Assembly (NCBI GenBank): GCA_902562835.1
Contig: CACEUX010000014.1
Coordinates: 1-42,968 of the forward strand
Direction: 5' to 3'
Source: an uncultured Fidelibacterota bacterium
Lineage (GTDB): Bacteria; Fidelibacterota; Marinisomatia; Marinisomatales; UBA1611
Length of the DNA stretch: 42,968 bases
Shown: piece after piece, positions 26,774 through 35,349 of the stretch
Layout: every line of letters starts with the position of its first letter
Numbering within the stretch: position 1 is the stretch's first letter
The notes under the pieces: model-generated
What the model saw: only the letters and a program-made list of their open reading frames with translations
The model's database searches: none
Told to the model about the DNA's origin: nothing
Made by a program: the position numbers and the translations under genes

Positions 26774-26778
26774 TGTTA

Positions 26779-26988
26779 TTATCCCAGAAACGAGAGAAAA
26801 ACCAGCAAAGCGAGTAGACCTGCAAAGCCACCATCTAGAAACGTATTGACTAGATCTACAATTCCACCAATGGGATCAAAGCCTGTGGAATAAACAATGT
26901 TAACGAAAACGAACAGCACTATAAGCGCTTTAATAACTCCTACTACTCCAGATGCTGCGTTTTGTACGGTTGAGTTGACATCAGCCAT
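26779..26988 (-). CDS. small two-helix membrane protein A, 69 aa
   Basis: I do not recognise a named family. The N-terminus MADVNSTVQNAASG is polar, helix 1 spans about 15-34 (VVGVIKALIVLFVFVNIVY), a turn with GFDPIGG follows, then DLVNTFLDGGFAG leads into helix 2 (LLALLVFLSFLG) at the very C-terminus. It is an ungapped paralogue of the 72-aa protein downstream. ATG 26988 is preceded by AAGGAGGT (26995-27002) with 6-base spacing, a full match to the 16S rRNA end, the best ribosome site in the window, so strong expression is expected. The leader (about 165 bases to the next gene) holds its promoter. No signal peptide cleavage site or cysteine is present. Confidence 0.82.
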   Translation of the reverse strand: MADVNSTVQNAASGVVGVIKALIVLFVFVNIVYSTGFDPIGGIVDLVNTFLDGGFAGLLALLVFLSFLG

Positions 26989-27087
26989 GCCGATACCTCC
27001 TTGGTTTGGTTCTTTGGTTAGGATGGAAGCTCTTTACTAACATCCATTTTCCTCGATAAATAGATTGCCCAACTTTAACTTCTGCTA

Positions 27088-27140
27088 AAATAACAGACAT
27101 TCTTTTTCATCGAGTGAATTTACTAAGAAAGCTGTTATTT
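27088..27140. repeat. 9-bp inverted repeat in the leader of the small-protein operon
   Basis: AAATAACAG (27088-27096) and CTGTTATTT (27132-27140) are perfect inverted copies 35 bases apart, upstream of protein A. On the minus strand one arm lies inside a candidate FCB-type promoter (TTG at 27144-27142, 19 bases, then TAAATT at 27122-27117). It could be an operator or simply chance in AT-rich DNA. Confidence 0.3.
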
Positions 27141-27153
27141 CCAATATTTATAT

Positions 27154-28245
27154 TTATTGATCAGTTTTTAGTCGAGAAAGTAGGTTTATGGTAGCATTAA
27201 ATACTTTTTCAGAGGATATTGATACCATACAACTCTTACATAATCTCCAATGGCCAGATTGATGTTCACATATTGAATCTGGTCTTATTATAATACCTGA
27301 GTTATTGACGGGTTGGGTCTGTTTTGGGTTTTGTGAGCCAAAGATGGAAATAGTTGGAATCCCAATATGGGCAGCAAGGTGACCAGCCATAGAGTCTGGC
27401 GAGATAATACATTGCTGGTTTTTCAACCAGTTTTTAAAATCAATTATGCTTCCTTCAAAATATTCAACTCCTATCCTATCATCTTTTAATTGTTTTATTA
27501 AAGCTTCTGATTCTGGTAGTTTTACAACAGATACTTTATGCTTGACCGAGAAGAGTCTTGCCAATTTAACCCAATGAGCTACTGGCCATGATCTTCTTGG
27601 ATCTGTTGCCCCATTATGAAAAACAATGGCCCCATTAGTATTAATGTTTGGTTTAGATATATTATTTTCAATTATATTACATCCAGCTTTTTTTACTAAA
27701 GTATTTGCACGAATAGATTGATGTGAACCTTGATTCATTGAATGGGCATTAGTAAAAAAATACTCCCCTCCTGTTGTTGCATACCCATAACTAATCTTTG
27801 GATTTGTATGCCATAAAAACCAGCTATTTCGTAAATCACCCTTAAAATCAAATGCCAAATCAATACCTTTTTTAGAGAGTTTTCGAGCAAAAGTCCACAT
27901 TCTGAACCACTTCGATAAAGACCATCCCCATTCCGTCCAGGGGACCTTGACTGAAATTATTTCATCTGCCAGGTTTAAATTTTCAGCTAATAACCGAGCT
28001 GGCTTATTACATAATAATATTAATCGAGATTCAGGGAAGGTTTCCCTGAGACTGGTCAAAGCTGGTATAATCATCAGAATATCTCCAATACGGTGATATT
28101 CTGTAACTAGAATTGTTTTAACTTTAAGGTGACCTAATAGGTACTTTTTTCGAAACAGATTAAAAAAAGAGTAATATGGCAACAGAAGTGTGCTTATAAC
28201 TTTAGACCAAAATAAAGTTTTTGAACTATATACCTGGTTAATCAT
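27154..28245 (-). CDS. glycosyltransferase family 9 (heptosyltransferase-like)
   Basis: A 363-aa GT-B enzyme of the ADP-heptose:LPS heptosyltransferase family. The N-terminal domain has the ILVTEYHRIGDILMIIPALTSL acceptor-side helix pattern (RIGD is the family mark), and the nucleotide-binding half has SPDSMAGHLAAHIG and ISIFGSQNP, which correspond to the conserved D-x-x-x-x-H motif. The ATG at 28245 forms TGATG with the stop of the previous gene; a GTG 3 bases upstream is an alternative. It is the last gene of the polysaccharide operon. In the cell it would add a sugar to lipopolysaccharide core or a surface glycan at the inner membrane. Which sugar is transferred cannot be told. Confidence 0.88.
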   Translation of the reverse strand: MINQVYSSKTLFWSKVISTLLLPYYSFFNLFRKKYLLGHLKVKTILVTEYHRIGDILMIIPALTSLRETFPESRLILLCNKPARLLAENLNLADEIISVKVPWTEWGWSLSKWFRMWTFARKLSKKGIDLAFDFKGDLRNSWFLWHTNPKISYGYATTGGEYFFTNAHSMNQGSHQSIRANTLVKKAGCNIIENNISKPNINTNGAIVFHNGATDPRRSWPVAHWVKLARLFSVKHKVSVVKLPESEALIKQLKDDRIGVEYFEGSIIDFKNWLKNQQCIISPDSMAGHLAAHIGIPTISIFGSQNPKQTQPVNNSGIIIRPDSICEHQSGHWRLCKSCMVSISSEKVFNATINLLSRLKTDQ

Positions 28246-29330
28246 CACAATAACCCCAAATTTTCATAATAATTATATAATTTATCAGCTACATTTTTTA
28301 TATCATGTTTTTTCTCAACCCATCTTTTACCTGCTTCCCCTTGAGCTAATATTTTTTCACGATTATTTATAAGAAATCTTAATTCAGAATCAAGGTTCTC
28401 AGAATTAACATTGATAAATGGATGATCTGGAATAAAAGAATTATAAACATCATTCATCTCAGTTAAAGTACAAACCCCCATTGAAAGAGACTCGACAGAA
28501 TTCATACCATAACCCCACCCTCCTTTATTGCCTACTTGGTCAATAAAAATATCCGATTTTAATTTTCGATTTATGGCAACTGAGTTTGATACATTTTCAA
28601 TTAAATCAAATTCAATTTTTCCTTCGGATTGTAAGGCTTCACATATATTAATAATAATTTCAGAACCCTTGTAAAAGCGATTTGTTGGTGCATGGGATAT
28701 ACGAATTATATCATTTATATAGGTTTTTGATTTAAAACTTGAAGTTTCAAAGGGTAAAAACAGATAATCTATGTTAGGGTGTTTTGTTAATAGATCAACT
28801 TCGTTAGTGAGGTTTAAATCTGATATTTTATCAATATAAGGCATAACACCTCTACTCCTAAGGTCTTCACCATGGTAGTGACAGATTACTTTTTTTTCTT
28901 TCTCTTTTAATCCCTTAACAAAAAATTCATTTTTAAGAAAATCCATACCGCTTTCAAAATGCACAACATCAAAATCATATAGTGCATATTCATCTATAGC
29001 TTTATATATGACTGGCTTCCATAATCGGTCTTTTAACTTTAAGAAAGTACTATCCAGCCAACCATCAGGGCGCCAAATTGGTGGGTGTCCATCTTTTTCC
29101 CTAAAATATCCTTCTGCACCTCGATATTGCTTATAAAAGATGTTTCTCATCATTGACAAGTACGGCTTGGTAAAATTGAAGGGAAGATTTAAACAAATAT
29201 CTTCATCAAAACCTTTTGGAGACCTAAAAAATGTAACAGTTCGACATTGATTTTTTCTTTTTGTGTGCTCTTTTTTCCAAAGAGTTAAAGTCCCAACAGT
29301 ATTTTCAGGTGAGATATATAATATTTTCAT
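28245..29330 (-). CDS. GT-B type glycosyltransferase, family uncertain
   Basis: A 361-aa protein with the general plan of a GT4-like transferase. The C-terminal half contains GGWGYGMNSVESLSMGVCT, which corresponds to the G-x-G-x-x-x-x-E region that binds the nucleotide sugar, followed by a helix-rich end (GKRWVEKKHDIKNVADKLY) that packs back on the first domain. The N-terminal half is less typical and includes RKNQCRTVTFFRSPKGFDED and the segment VVHFESGMDFLKNEF. Overlap ATGA (29327-29330) links it to the previous transferase, and TGATG to the GT9 gene. Its role is taken from the operon: building a surface glycan. Confidence 0.72.
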   Translation of the reverse strand: MKILYISPENTVGTLTLWKKEHTKRKNQCRTVTFFRSPKGFDEDICLNLPFNFTKPYLSMMRNIFYKQYRGAEGYFREKDGHPPIWRPDGWLDSTFLKLKDRLWKPVIYKAIDEYALYDFDVVHFESGMDFLKNEFFVKGLKEKEKKVICHYHGEDLRSRGVMPYIDKISDLNLTNEVDLLTKHPNIDYLFLPFETSSFKSKTYINDIIRISHAPTNRFYKGSEIIINICEALQSEGKIEFDLIENVSNSVAINRKLKSDIFIDQVGNKGGWGYGMNSVESLSMGVCTLTEMNDVYNSFIPDHPFINVNSENLDSELRFLINNREKILAQGEAGKRWVEKKHDIKNVADKLYNYYENLGLL

Positions 29331-30430
29331 TTATGATCAAATAAAGAAGAATACTGCTCTTTTTTCTTTTCCCAGTTATATTTTTGTTTAATTAGGTTTC
29401 GGTTTTTGGAAATGTTGAGAGAATTATCTATTCGATCAAATGCATTTAAAATCGCATTCCCTATAGAGTATGAATCCCCAGGTGTAGACCAATGGATGGT
29501 GTCTACTACAAAATTGCGGATTGGGGGCACATCTGTTGCAACTATTTCTAAACCACTTGCCATCATCTCAAAAAGTTTTGTGGGGGTGTTTTCTTCAGTT
29601 AATGGTGTTTTTTTAAATGGAATAACGCCTATAGAATGTTTCTGCAATATCATCCATACCTCATCATGAGGGACTTGCGGGATTATATTTATATTATCCT
29701 TAAGGTTTAATTCGACAATCATATTAGAGATTTTTTTCTTAAACTCTTTTGTCCTAAATGTGCCTATTAAACTAAGCATGACATCTGAATGAACAGTTTT
29801 TATACGATGCATGGCCTCTATCAGATCTTTTAGACCTCTCTCAGGTGCAAGATGTCCATGATAAACTATAGATTTATTTTTTTTCATAGAGTTCAAGTTC
29901 AAACGTTTTAATTCAGGAAAATTTTCAATTATAATTATCGGAACCCCAGATTTCTCATATGGGTTTTTTGATATTGGGACATTCGCAAGTATAATCTGGT
30001 CAACATGTTTCAAGTATCTGCTCTCTTGATATTTTCGCAAAAATATCAAACCTTCTTTCAAAGGCTTTATACGCTTCGAAAAAGTTCTATAAAGCGCCTC
30101 CATGTTTTCATGTATATCATAAATAGTTTTAATATGAGAAAAACGAAATTTAATTTTTTTTAACAATGGGAGGAGGTCTGTCTCATGAATTTGAAGAGAT
30201 GTCATATCTTCAAATTTCGCAAGCTCGTTAAATACCTCATCAATGAAAGTCCTTACATTAGTTTTTTCATTAATATTATTATGGACTATAGACGGGCCTG
30301 TTAAATCAAGAGCATGATTTGATCGAGTGTAATATCTAATAAAAAACCCTTTTTCTATTAATGTCTTTATTTGCTTATGATATATTCTTTCGTCATCCGG
30401 AGAGTGGTGACAAGACACTATTGCTATCAT
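29327..30430 (-). CDS. glycosyltransferase family 4
   Basis: A 367-aa GT-B transferase. The N-terminal acceptor domain begins MIAIVSCHHSPDDERIYHKQ, a start seen in WbuB/WcaL-like GT4 enzymes. The donor domain begins with SIVYHGHLAPERGLKDLIEA, followed by MLSLIGTF, and the E-x7-E type motif is present as IGVIPFKKTPLTEENTPTKL and FEMMASGLEIVATD. Membership in GT4 is therefore sound, though the donor sugar is unknown. It overlaps the flippase gene by 4 bases (ATGA at 30427-30430) and the next transferase by 4 bases, so it is translated as part of the operon. Confidence 0.88.
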   Translation of the reverse strand: MIAIVSCHHSPDDERIYHKQIKTLIEKGFFIRYYTRSNHALDLTGPSIVHNNINEKTNVRTFIDEVFNELAKFEDMTSLQIHETDLLPLLKKIKFRFSHIKTIYDIHENMEALYRTFSKRIKPLKEGLIFLRKYQESRYLKHVDQIILANVPISKNPYEKSGVPIIIIENFPELKRLNLNSMKKNKSIVYHGHLAPERGLKDLIEAMHRIKTVHSDVMLSLIGTFRTKEFKKKISNMIVELNLKDNINIIPQVPHDEVWMILQKHSIGVIPFKKTPLTEENTPTKLFEMMASGLEIVATDVPPIRNFVVDTIHWSTPGDSYSIGNAILNAFDRIDNSLNISKNRNLIKQKYNWEKKKEQYSSLFDHK

Positions 30431-31845
30431 CTTACAAGCCTAATTAAATCTTGTTTTTCATCTTTGGTTAATGCTAAGAAAAACCATAACAGAGGATAAA
30501 TTATAGTAAGCCATAATTCGGGCAACAAGTCACCAATATTAAGTTGAACTCCAACTAGAAATATTATTGGGAATAAAATTGCACGCCAATTATATGGTAC
30601 TCGATAAATACGATATGTTTTAAAATATATTGATAGATTCATGGCCAAGAAGGCAAAGACCACACTGTATGCTGCCCCCATGAATCCAAAAATAGGTATT
30701 AACCAAATACATGATAAAATCAATGTTAATGCACCTGTAATACGAAAAATAGGAACCCAATTTGTAATCTCTTTCATATAAACGCCTGGAAGCTGTATAA
30801 CGTAGGTCCCAAAGAAAAAGTATCCGATAAGGATAACACTAACAACTGACTCACAATTCCAAAATTCAGAACCAATCAATGTTTGACCAAAAATTGATAA
30901 TTGCATTATTTCACCAACCCATATGCTTACAAGCATAGATATATAACCCATAATGCCAGAAAAAAGTGTAGCAACCTTTGCAAATTCAATTTTAGCACCC
31001 TTCTCTTGACCTCTTTTTAAAAAATACGGGGTCCAGCCCATATTAAAGCCCATTACTACTGTAAGGCCAAGCATCCCCATTTTTTTCCCAGCAGAATAAA
31101 GTCCAACATCGGCTATTCCTAAAAACCATTCAAGTAAATACCGGTCTGATAGTTCCATTACCATAGTGAAAATTCCTGCTGGCAGAAATGGTATAGCAAA
31201 TTGAAGGACTTTCATGAAAATCACTTTATCAAGCATCTTCAATTTTATACGTCGGATAATAATTGGAGTAGTTGATAGGAAAACAATAGCTGAAGCTATT
31301 ATATTAGCCTTGAATACACCTTCAATGCCAGAACCCCAATGCACAACGAATAAAATATTTAGAACCATGGTCGTTATAACATTTAAAAGGCTAAAAACTA
31401 TAAACGGCACAGCTTTTTCTTCAGATCTTAAAATTAGCAAAGGCAGATTCCACAGAGAGTCTAAGAATATAATGGCCGAAACATATATCATCCAATCGGG
31501 CCTATTAATACCCAACACCAGATATGCTAAATAATTTCTACTTAGGTACAAGCAAAGGGTAAAAATAGCGCCTGTTGTAATTTGAGATACCAAAATAACT
31601 GTAATATGCTTTGTCCTTTCCATGCCACTTGTCTGTACGGAAAATTTCATTAAAGCCGTGTCCATACCATATCGATATAAAATTAGAGCAAATCCCATAA
31701 AGGCATATGCCAGCGAAAGTGCGCCGTATTCTTCTTGGGTGAATGAGTGAGTATATAAAGGAAGTAATAAGAAGGTGATTAGTCTAGCTAAAATATGGCC
31801 AAGACCATATACCAAAGATTGTTTACCTAGGCCTTTAATTGACAT
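30427..31845 (-). CDS. polysaccharide flippase, Wzx/MOP family
   Basis: A 472-aa membrane protein with about twelve to fourteen hydrophobic helices and no long loops. The N-terminus GLGKQSLVYGLGHILARLITFLLLPLYT is the usual first helix of the polysaccharide_synt family, and the loop SFTQEEYGALSLAYAF is typical of O-antigen flippases. It would turn lipid-linked glycan units across the inner membrane. ATG 31845 lies 6 bases after the FemAB-like gene, and the stop overlaps the GT4 start. No Wzy polymerase or chain-length regulator is next to it in the window, so the glycan may be finished elsewhere or be a single-unit product. Confidence 0.92.
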   Translation of the reverse strand: MSIKGLGKQSLVYGLGHILARLITFLLLPLYTHSFTQEEYGALSLAYAFMGFALILYRYGMDTALMKFSVQTSGMERTKHITVILVSQITTGAIFTLCLYLSRNYLAYLVLGINRPDWMIYVSAIIFLDSLWNLPLLILRSEEKAVPFIVFSLLNVITTMVLNILFVVHWGSGIEGVFKANIIASAIVFLSTTPIIIRRIKLKMLDKVIFMKVLQFAIPFLPAGIFTMVMELSDRYLLEWFLGIADVGLYSAGKKMGMLGLTVVMGFNMGWTPYFLKRGQEKGAKIEFAKVATLFSGIMGYISMLVSIWVGEIMQLSIFGQTLIGSEFWNCESVVSVILIGYFFFGTYVIQLPGVYMKEITNWVPIFRITGALTLILSCIWLIPIFGFMGAAYSVVFAFLAMNLSIYFKTYRIYRVPYNWRAILFPIIFLVGVQLNIGDLLPELWLTIIYPLLWFFLALTKDEKQDLIRLVR

Positions 31846-31851
31846 AAAAGT

Positions 31852-32817
31852 TTATAGGCACAATTCGATTGTATCTCTAAAAATACCGCTGGCTCCAAAG
31901 TTTTCTTTGAACCTGCCCAGTCCCATATTTGGTTTTTCATTAACTGTAAAAGTTCCAAAATCGTAAATATTATAATTGTTATCTATTGCCCAATCAAAAA
32001 TAGTATAAAATAAAAGGTTAACAGCTCTGTACTTAGAAAATGCTTCATCATGGCTGATATAAAAAGCTAGAACAACGTGATCATTTACAATAAAATTGAC
32101 AACCCCGGCAATCATCTTCCCATCCAGGAATGCAGCAAAAAGATTAAACCTTTTCGGGAAAAGTTTTTTAATATTCCTTAACTCTCTAAGGCTATGTGTT
32201 GGACTCACCCCATGACGAATTTTCAAATTCTTTTCTAAAATAGAATAGAAAGAAGAAAGATCATTTGATTGCTCAACATGTACCCCGCTATCAATTGCTT
32301 TATTGACAGCCCTCTTATGAGAAGAACGAAATTTGTTTACTGTAGCTTTGAGTGTACTCTCTAAAAATAAGATACTAGTTATATCTCTCTTAAGATATTT
32401 AAAATCATATTTAAAAAAAGCAAAATCCATGTAGTTTGAAAGGCGTCTTTGATATAGGTTTGGTGGCAAAGTAATACGTATGCCGCTAAACCCCCTCTCT
32501 TGTGCATATGCAACTAAGCATTTCACCAATTCCATAGACTCAGCAATTGAAAGATTCTCAGGTATTACAAAAGAACCTACAGTGGCACCTGGATGAGATA
32601 TAAGATACGGCTTAGAATTAATTTTTTTTACTGCTGCGGGGAAAATAGAAAATAATTTTCCCTTTTTCTTAATTATAAGGCTATGGTCTTTAAAGCGTCC
32701 TTGAGGATGATAATTTAAGAATGTCCGAAGATGAAATATCGTTCCATTATTACCGAGTCTTACAAAATGATCCCATTCAGACTCATCCAGAGGCCTATAT
32801 TGATAAACTGTAAACAC
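31852..32817 (-). CDS. FemAB/GNAT-fold aminoacyl- or acyl-transferase
   Basis: A 321-aa protein of the FemAB-related GNAT group. The N-terminal WDHFVRLGNNGTIFHLRTFLNYH, the middle ISILFLES...KFRSSHKRAVNKAIDSGV region (a phosphate- and tRNA-contacting stretch in FemX-type enzymes), and LAAFLDGKMIAGVVNFIVNDHVVLAFYI with YDFGTF late in the chain fit the family. Such proteins transfer amino acids to peptidoglycan or acyl groups to polysaccharide. As the first gene of the polysaccharide operon, here it is more likely to decorate a sugar. The start is GTG at 32817. The 118-base gap to the divergently transcribed enolase should hold both promoters. Confidence 0.78.
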   Translation of the reverse strand: MFTVYQYRPLDESEWDHFVRLGNNGTIFHLRTFLNYHPQGRFKDHSLIIKKKGKLFSIFPAAVKKINSKPYLISHPGATVGSFVIPENLSIAESMELVKCLVAYAQERGFSGIRITLPPNLYQRRLSNYMDFAFFKYDFKYLKRDITSILFLESTLKATVNKFRSSHKRAVNKAIDSGVHVEQSNDLSSFYSILEKNLKIRHGVSPTHSLRELRNIKKLFPKRFNLFAAFLDGKMIAGVVNFIVNDHVVLAFYISHDEAFSKYRAVNLLFYTIFDWAIDNNYNIYDFGTFTVNEKPNMGLGRFKENFGASGIFRDTIELCL

Positions 32818-32935
32818 TAAACTACTTTAATTATTAATACCATACATTGTTCTAAGTTAAAAGTTTCATATTATTGCTATTGAATGATGTTTACACTCAA
32901 ATCTAATTTGGCTGTCTAATTTACGGGAGTAAAAT

Positions 32936-34222
32936 TTGAATTCTTCTATTGAAAAAATATTTGCTAGAGAAATTTTAGATTCTCGAGGTAATCCCACTGT
33001 TGAAGTTGATGTTATGACTACTGATGGATTAATGGGGCGTGCTGCAGTACCATCTGGCGCATCAACGGGGATTCATGAAGCCCTTGAATTAAGAGATGGG
33101 AATAAAAACAGATACCTAGGGAAAGGGGTAAGGACTGCCGTTAATAATATTAATACCATTATTGCACCTTCCTTAAAAGGCTGTGAAGCTACTCAGCAAT
33201 CAGAAAATGATAATCAGCTTTTAACTCTAGATGGGACTGAAAACAAATCGAATCTAGGAGCAAATGCAATCTTAGGAGTCTCAATGGCGATTGCACACGC
33301 AGGTGCAAAAATTGAAAAGAAATCTCTTTATCGATACCTAGGAAAGAATAATACACATATACTTCCTATGCCAATGATGAATATTTTAAATGGTGGGAGC
33401 CATGCCGATAACCATATCGATATTCAAGAGTTTATGATAATGCCTTTTGGTGCTAAAACATTCTCAGAGGCATTACAAATGGGGACAGAAGTATTTCACC
33501 ATTTAAAATCAGTATTAAAATCAAAGACATTGTCAACTACAGTAGGAGATGAAGGTGGATTCGCACCAAATCTAAAGTCCAACGAAGAAGCTATAGAAAT
33601 AATACTTGAATCGATATTACAAGCAGGGTTAAAACCAGGTTCAGAAATATTTTTGACATTGGATGTCGCTGCAAGTGAGTTATTTGAAGACAGTGTGTAT
33701 AATTTATATTCTGAAAATAAAAAATTAGATTCTATAGGGATGGTTGAATATCTTAGTAGCCTTGTTGAAAAATACCCTATTATATCCATAGAGGATGGAC
33801 TTCATGAGGATGATTGGGAAGGATGGAAACAACTGACAAAGAAGTTAGGAAATAAAATACAAATTGTTGGAGACGACCTAACCGTTACAAATATTTCACG
33901 ATTAGAGCGATCCATCAAAGAAAGCAGCATGAACGCTATTCTAATTAAACTCAACCAAATTGGGACTGTAACTGAGACCATTCAGACAATAAATCACGCG
34001 AAAAATGCAAATTTTGGGGCAATCATTTCCCATCGCTCAGGAGAAACTGAAGACACCACTATAGCTGATTTAGCAGTAGCTATGGGTGTGGGGCAGATTA
34101 AAACTGGTTCTGTATCCAGAACGGACAGGACAAGTAAATACAATCAATTATTACGTATTGAAGAAGAATTAGGAAATAATGGGTCAATCGCTAACATTGG
34201 CTATTTAGGCATTCCAAATTGA
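32936..34222 (+). CDS. eno: enolase (phosphopyruvate hydratase)
   Basis: A 428-aa glycolytic enzyme converting 2-phosphoglycerate to phosphoenolpyruvate. All active-site residues are visible: E206 in [10 protein letters not shown], Mg ligands D243 (TLDVAASE), E286 ([11 protein letters not shown]) and D313 (VGDDLTVTN), and K338 in [10 protein letters not shown]. The C-terminal [18 protein letters not shown] is diagnostic. The start is TTG at 32936, preceded by GGGAG (32925-32929) with 6-base spacing; the family N-terminus [20 protein letters not shown] begins right there. Its TGA stop overlaps the TTG of the FtsB gene (TTGA at 34219-34222). The order eno-ftsB is widely conserved. Confidence 0.97.
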   Translation: MNSSIEKIFAREILDSRGNPTVEVDVMTTDGLMGRAAVPSGASTGIHEALELRDGNKNRYLGKGVRTAVNNINTIIAPSLKGCEATQQSENDNQLLTLDGTENKSNLGANAILGVSMAIAHAGAKIEKKSLYRYLGKNNTHILPMPMMNILNGGSHADNHIDIQEFMIMPFGAKTFSEALQMGTEVFHHLKSVLKSKTLSTTVGDEGGFAPNLKSNEEAIEIILESILQAGLKPGSEIFLTLDVAASELFEDSVYNLYSENKKLDSIGMVEYLSSLVEKYPIISIEDGLHEDDWEGWKQLTKKLGNKIQIVGDDLTVTNISRLERSIKESSMNAILIKLNQIGTVTETIQTINHAKNANFGAIISHRSGETEDTTIADLAVAMGVGQIKTGSVSRTDRTSKYNQLLRIEEELGNNGSIANIGYLGIPN

Positions 34223-34587
34223 GTAAGTATCGCACCATGAAACGAGCGACAGAACCAAGAGTCCTGCGCCAGAAAATTGTTGATACACAAAAAAGATTCA
34301 TAAGGGGAATTTTGTTTTTAATCGCTACAACTTTATTAGTTGTATTTGTTTTTGGAGACCATGGCCTTCTGCAGTTATACAAACTCAAAAGAGAGAGAGC
34401 CCAAATTCAAAATCATATAATAAAGTTGCGTCAGAATAAAGAAGTTTTAATCGCAGAAAAAAACCGTCTTGAAAATGATTTAGACTATATTGAAAAATTA
34501 GCACGTGAAAAATACAGAATGGCAAAACCTGGGGAGCAAGTTTTTAAAGTTATCCCAAAACAAGCAACTGAGGATTCAAACAAATAA
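34219..34587 (+). CDS. ftsB: FtsB/DivIC-type septum formation initiator
   Basis: A 122-aa cell-division protein. One transmembrane helix ([14 protein letters not shown], about 33-46) is followed by a coiled coil ([20 protein letters not shown] through [15 protein letters not shown]) and the conserved ending [15 protein letters not shown], which marks the FtsB/DivIC family. It would join FtsL and FtsQ in the divisome at the inner membrane. I use TTG 34219, coupled to enolase by overlap; ATG 34237 six codons later is the alternative. The gene converges with the MotB-like gene, the stops being 18 bases apart, without a clear terminator. Confidence 0.88.
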   Translation: MSKYRTMKRATEPRVLRQKIVDTQKRFIRGILFLIATTLLVVFVFGDHGLLQLYKLKRERAQIQNHIIKLRQNKEVLIAEKNRLENDLDYIEKLAREKYRMAKPGEQVFKVIPKQATEDSNK

Positions 34588-34605
34588 CTAAATGTAAATA
34601 TCAAG

Positions 34606-35340
34606 CTACAAACTTATTTCATTTTCAATATATGCTTTATCTTCTATAAAAGCATCCAAATATATTTCAACGCGCCGATTAACAGCTCTGGCTTTTTCTT
34701 TATCTGAATAGTTCTTAATTGCTCCAACATCAACAATTGGGCGATGCTCTCCGTATCCTAATGCAGAAAAATATTTCTCTGACATTCCAACATCTTCATT
34801 CATTAGCCTGACTATATTCAAGGATCTAGCTGCAGATAATTCCCAATTGCTTGGATATTCAGCACTTACTGGAAGTTTCTCATCATCTGTATGACCTTCA
34901 CATCTTATCTCAACATTTAAATCTGAACCTTGCTGATCAATCATTTTAAGTAAGGTCTTATAATTATCATTATACTCTACATTCATTAGCTCAGACTCTT
35001 TAATAATTTTACCTATCTGGTTAACAACTGGATAATATAAAGGGTCAATATCTGCAGAAGCAGACTTAAAAAGATTGCCCCGTATTGTAATCTTAATACC
35101 TTTTGTCTCTCGATCAACAGAAATATTATCAGATGAAAGGTCATTCGTCATTTTTACATATGTTTGGTCTAATAATCGATCAATTACAACATTAATGGTT
35201 TTCTCTGCATCATTTAACATAACTAATAGTAACACAAAGAAGGTTAATAAAAGTGTTACAACATCAGCAAAGGTCAGCGCCCAGGCGGTTGATTTTGCCT
35301 TACGCTCATCAAGAGAAATAGATTGACGCAAAGGTTCCAT
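34606..35340 (-). CDS. motB: MotB-like OmpA-domain stator protein
   Basis: A 244-aa protein with a short N-terminal cytoplasmic stretch and one transmembrane helix, WALTFADVVTLLLTFFVLLLVM, in which D26 corresponds to the proton-binding Asp of MotB. Residues about 100-235 are an OmpA-like peptidoglycan-binding domain, with EIRCEGHTDDEKLPVSA, NWELSAARSLNIVRLM and RAVNRRVEIYLDAF. The plug region between them is short. With MotA, 9 bases upstream in the operon, it would form an ion-driven stator anchored to the cell wall. No flagellar gene is in the window, so a swimming role is unproven; other MotAB-type pairs power gliding or other envelope processes. Confidence 0.9.
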   Translation of the reverse strand: MEPLRQSISLDERKAKSTAWALTFADVVTLLLTFFVLLLVMLNDAEKTINVVIDRLLDQTYVKMTNDLSSDNISVDRETKGIKITIRGNLFKSASADIDPLYYPVVNQIGKIIKESELMNVEYNDNYKTLLKMIDQQGSDLNVEIRCEGHTDDEKLPVSAEYPSNWELSAARSLNIVRLMNEDVGMSEKYFSALGYGEHRPIVDVGAIKNYSDKEKARAVNRRVEIYLDAFIEDKAYIENEISL

Positions 35341-35349
35341 ATTAAAGAC

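Noticed and set aside
32880-32910. Candidate enolase promoter (TTGAAT, then TAATTTG)
   Set aside because: The spacing and the second element match neither sigma70 nor the Bacteroidetes consensus well enough to annotate.
34588-34605. Terminator between the converging ftsB and motB-like genes
   Set aside because: The 18-base gap and its flanks show no convincing stem with a T-tract.
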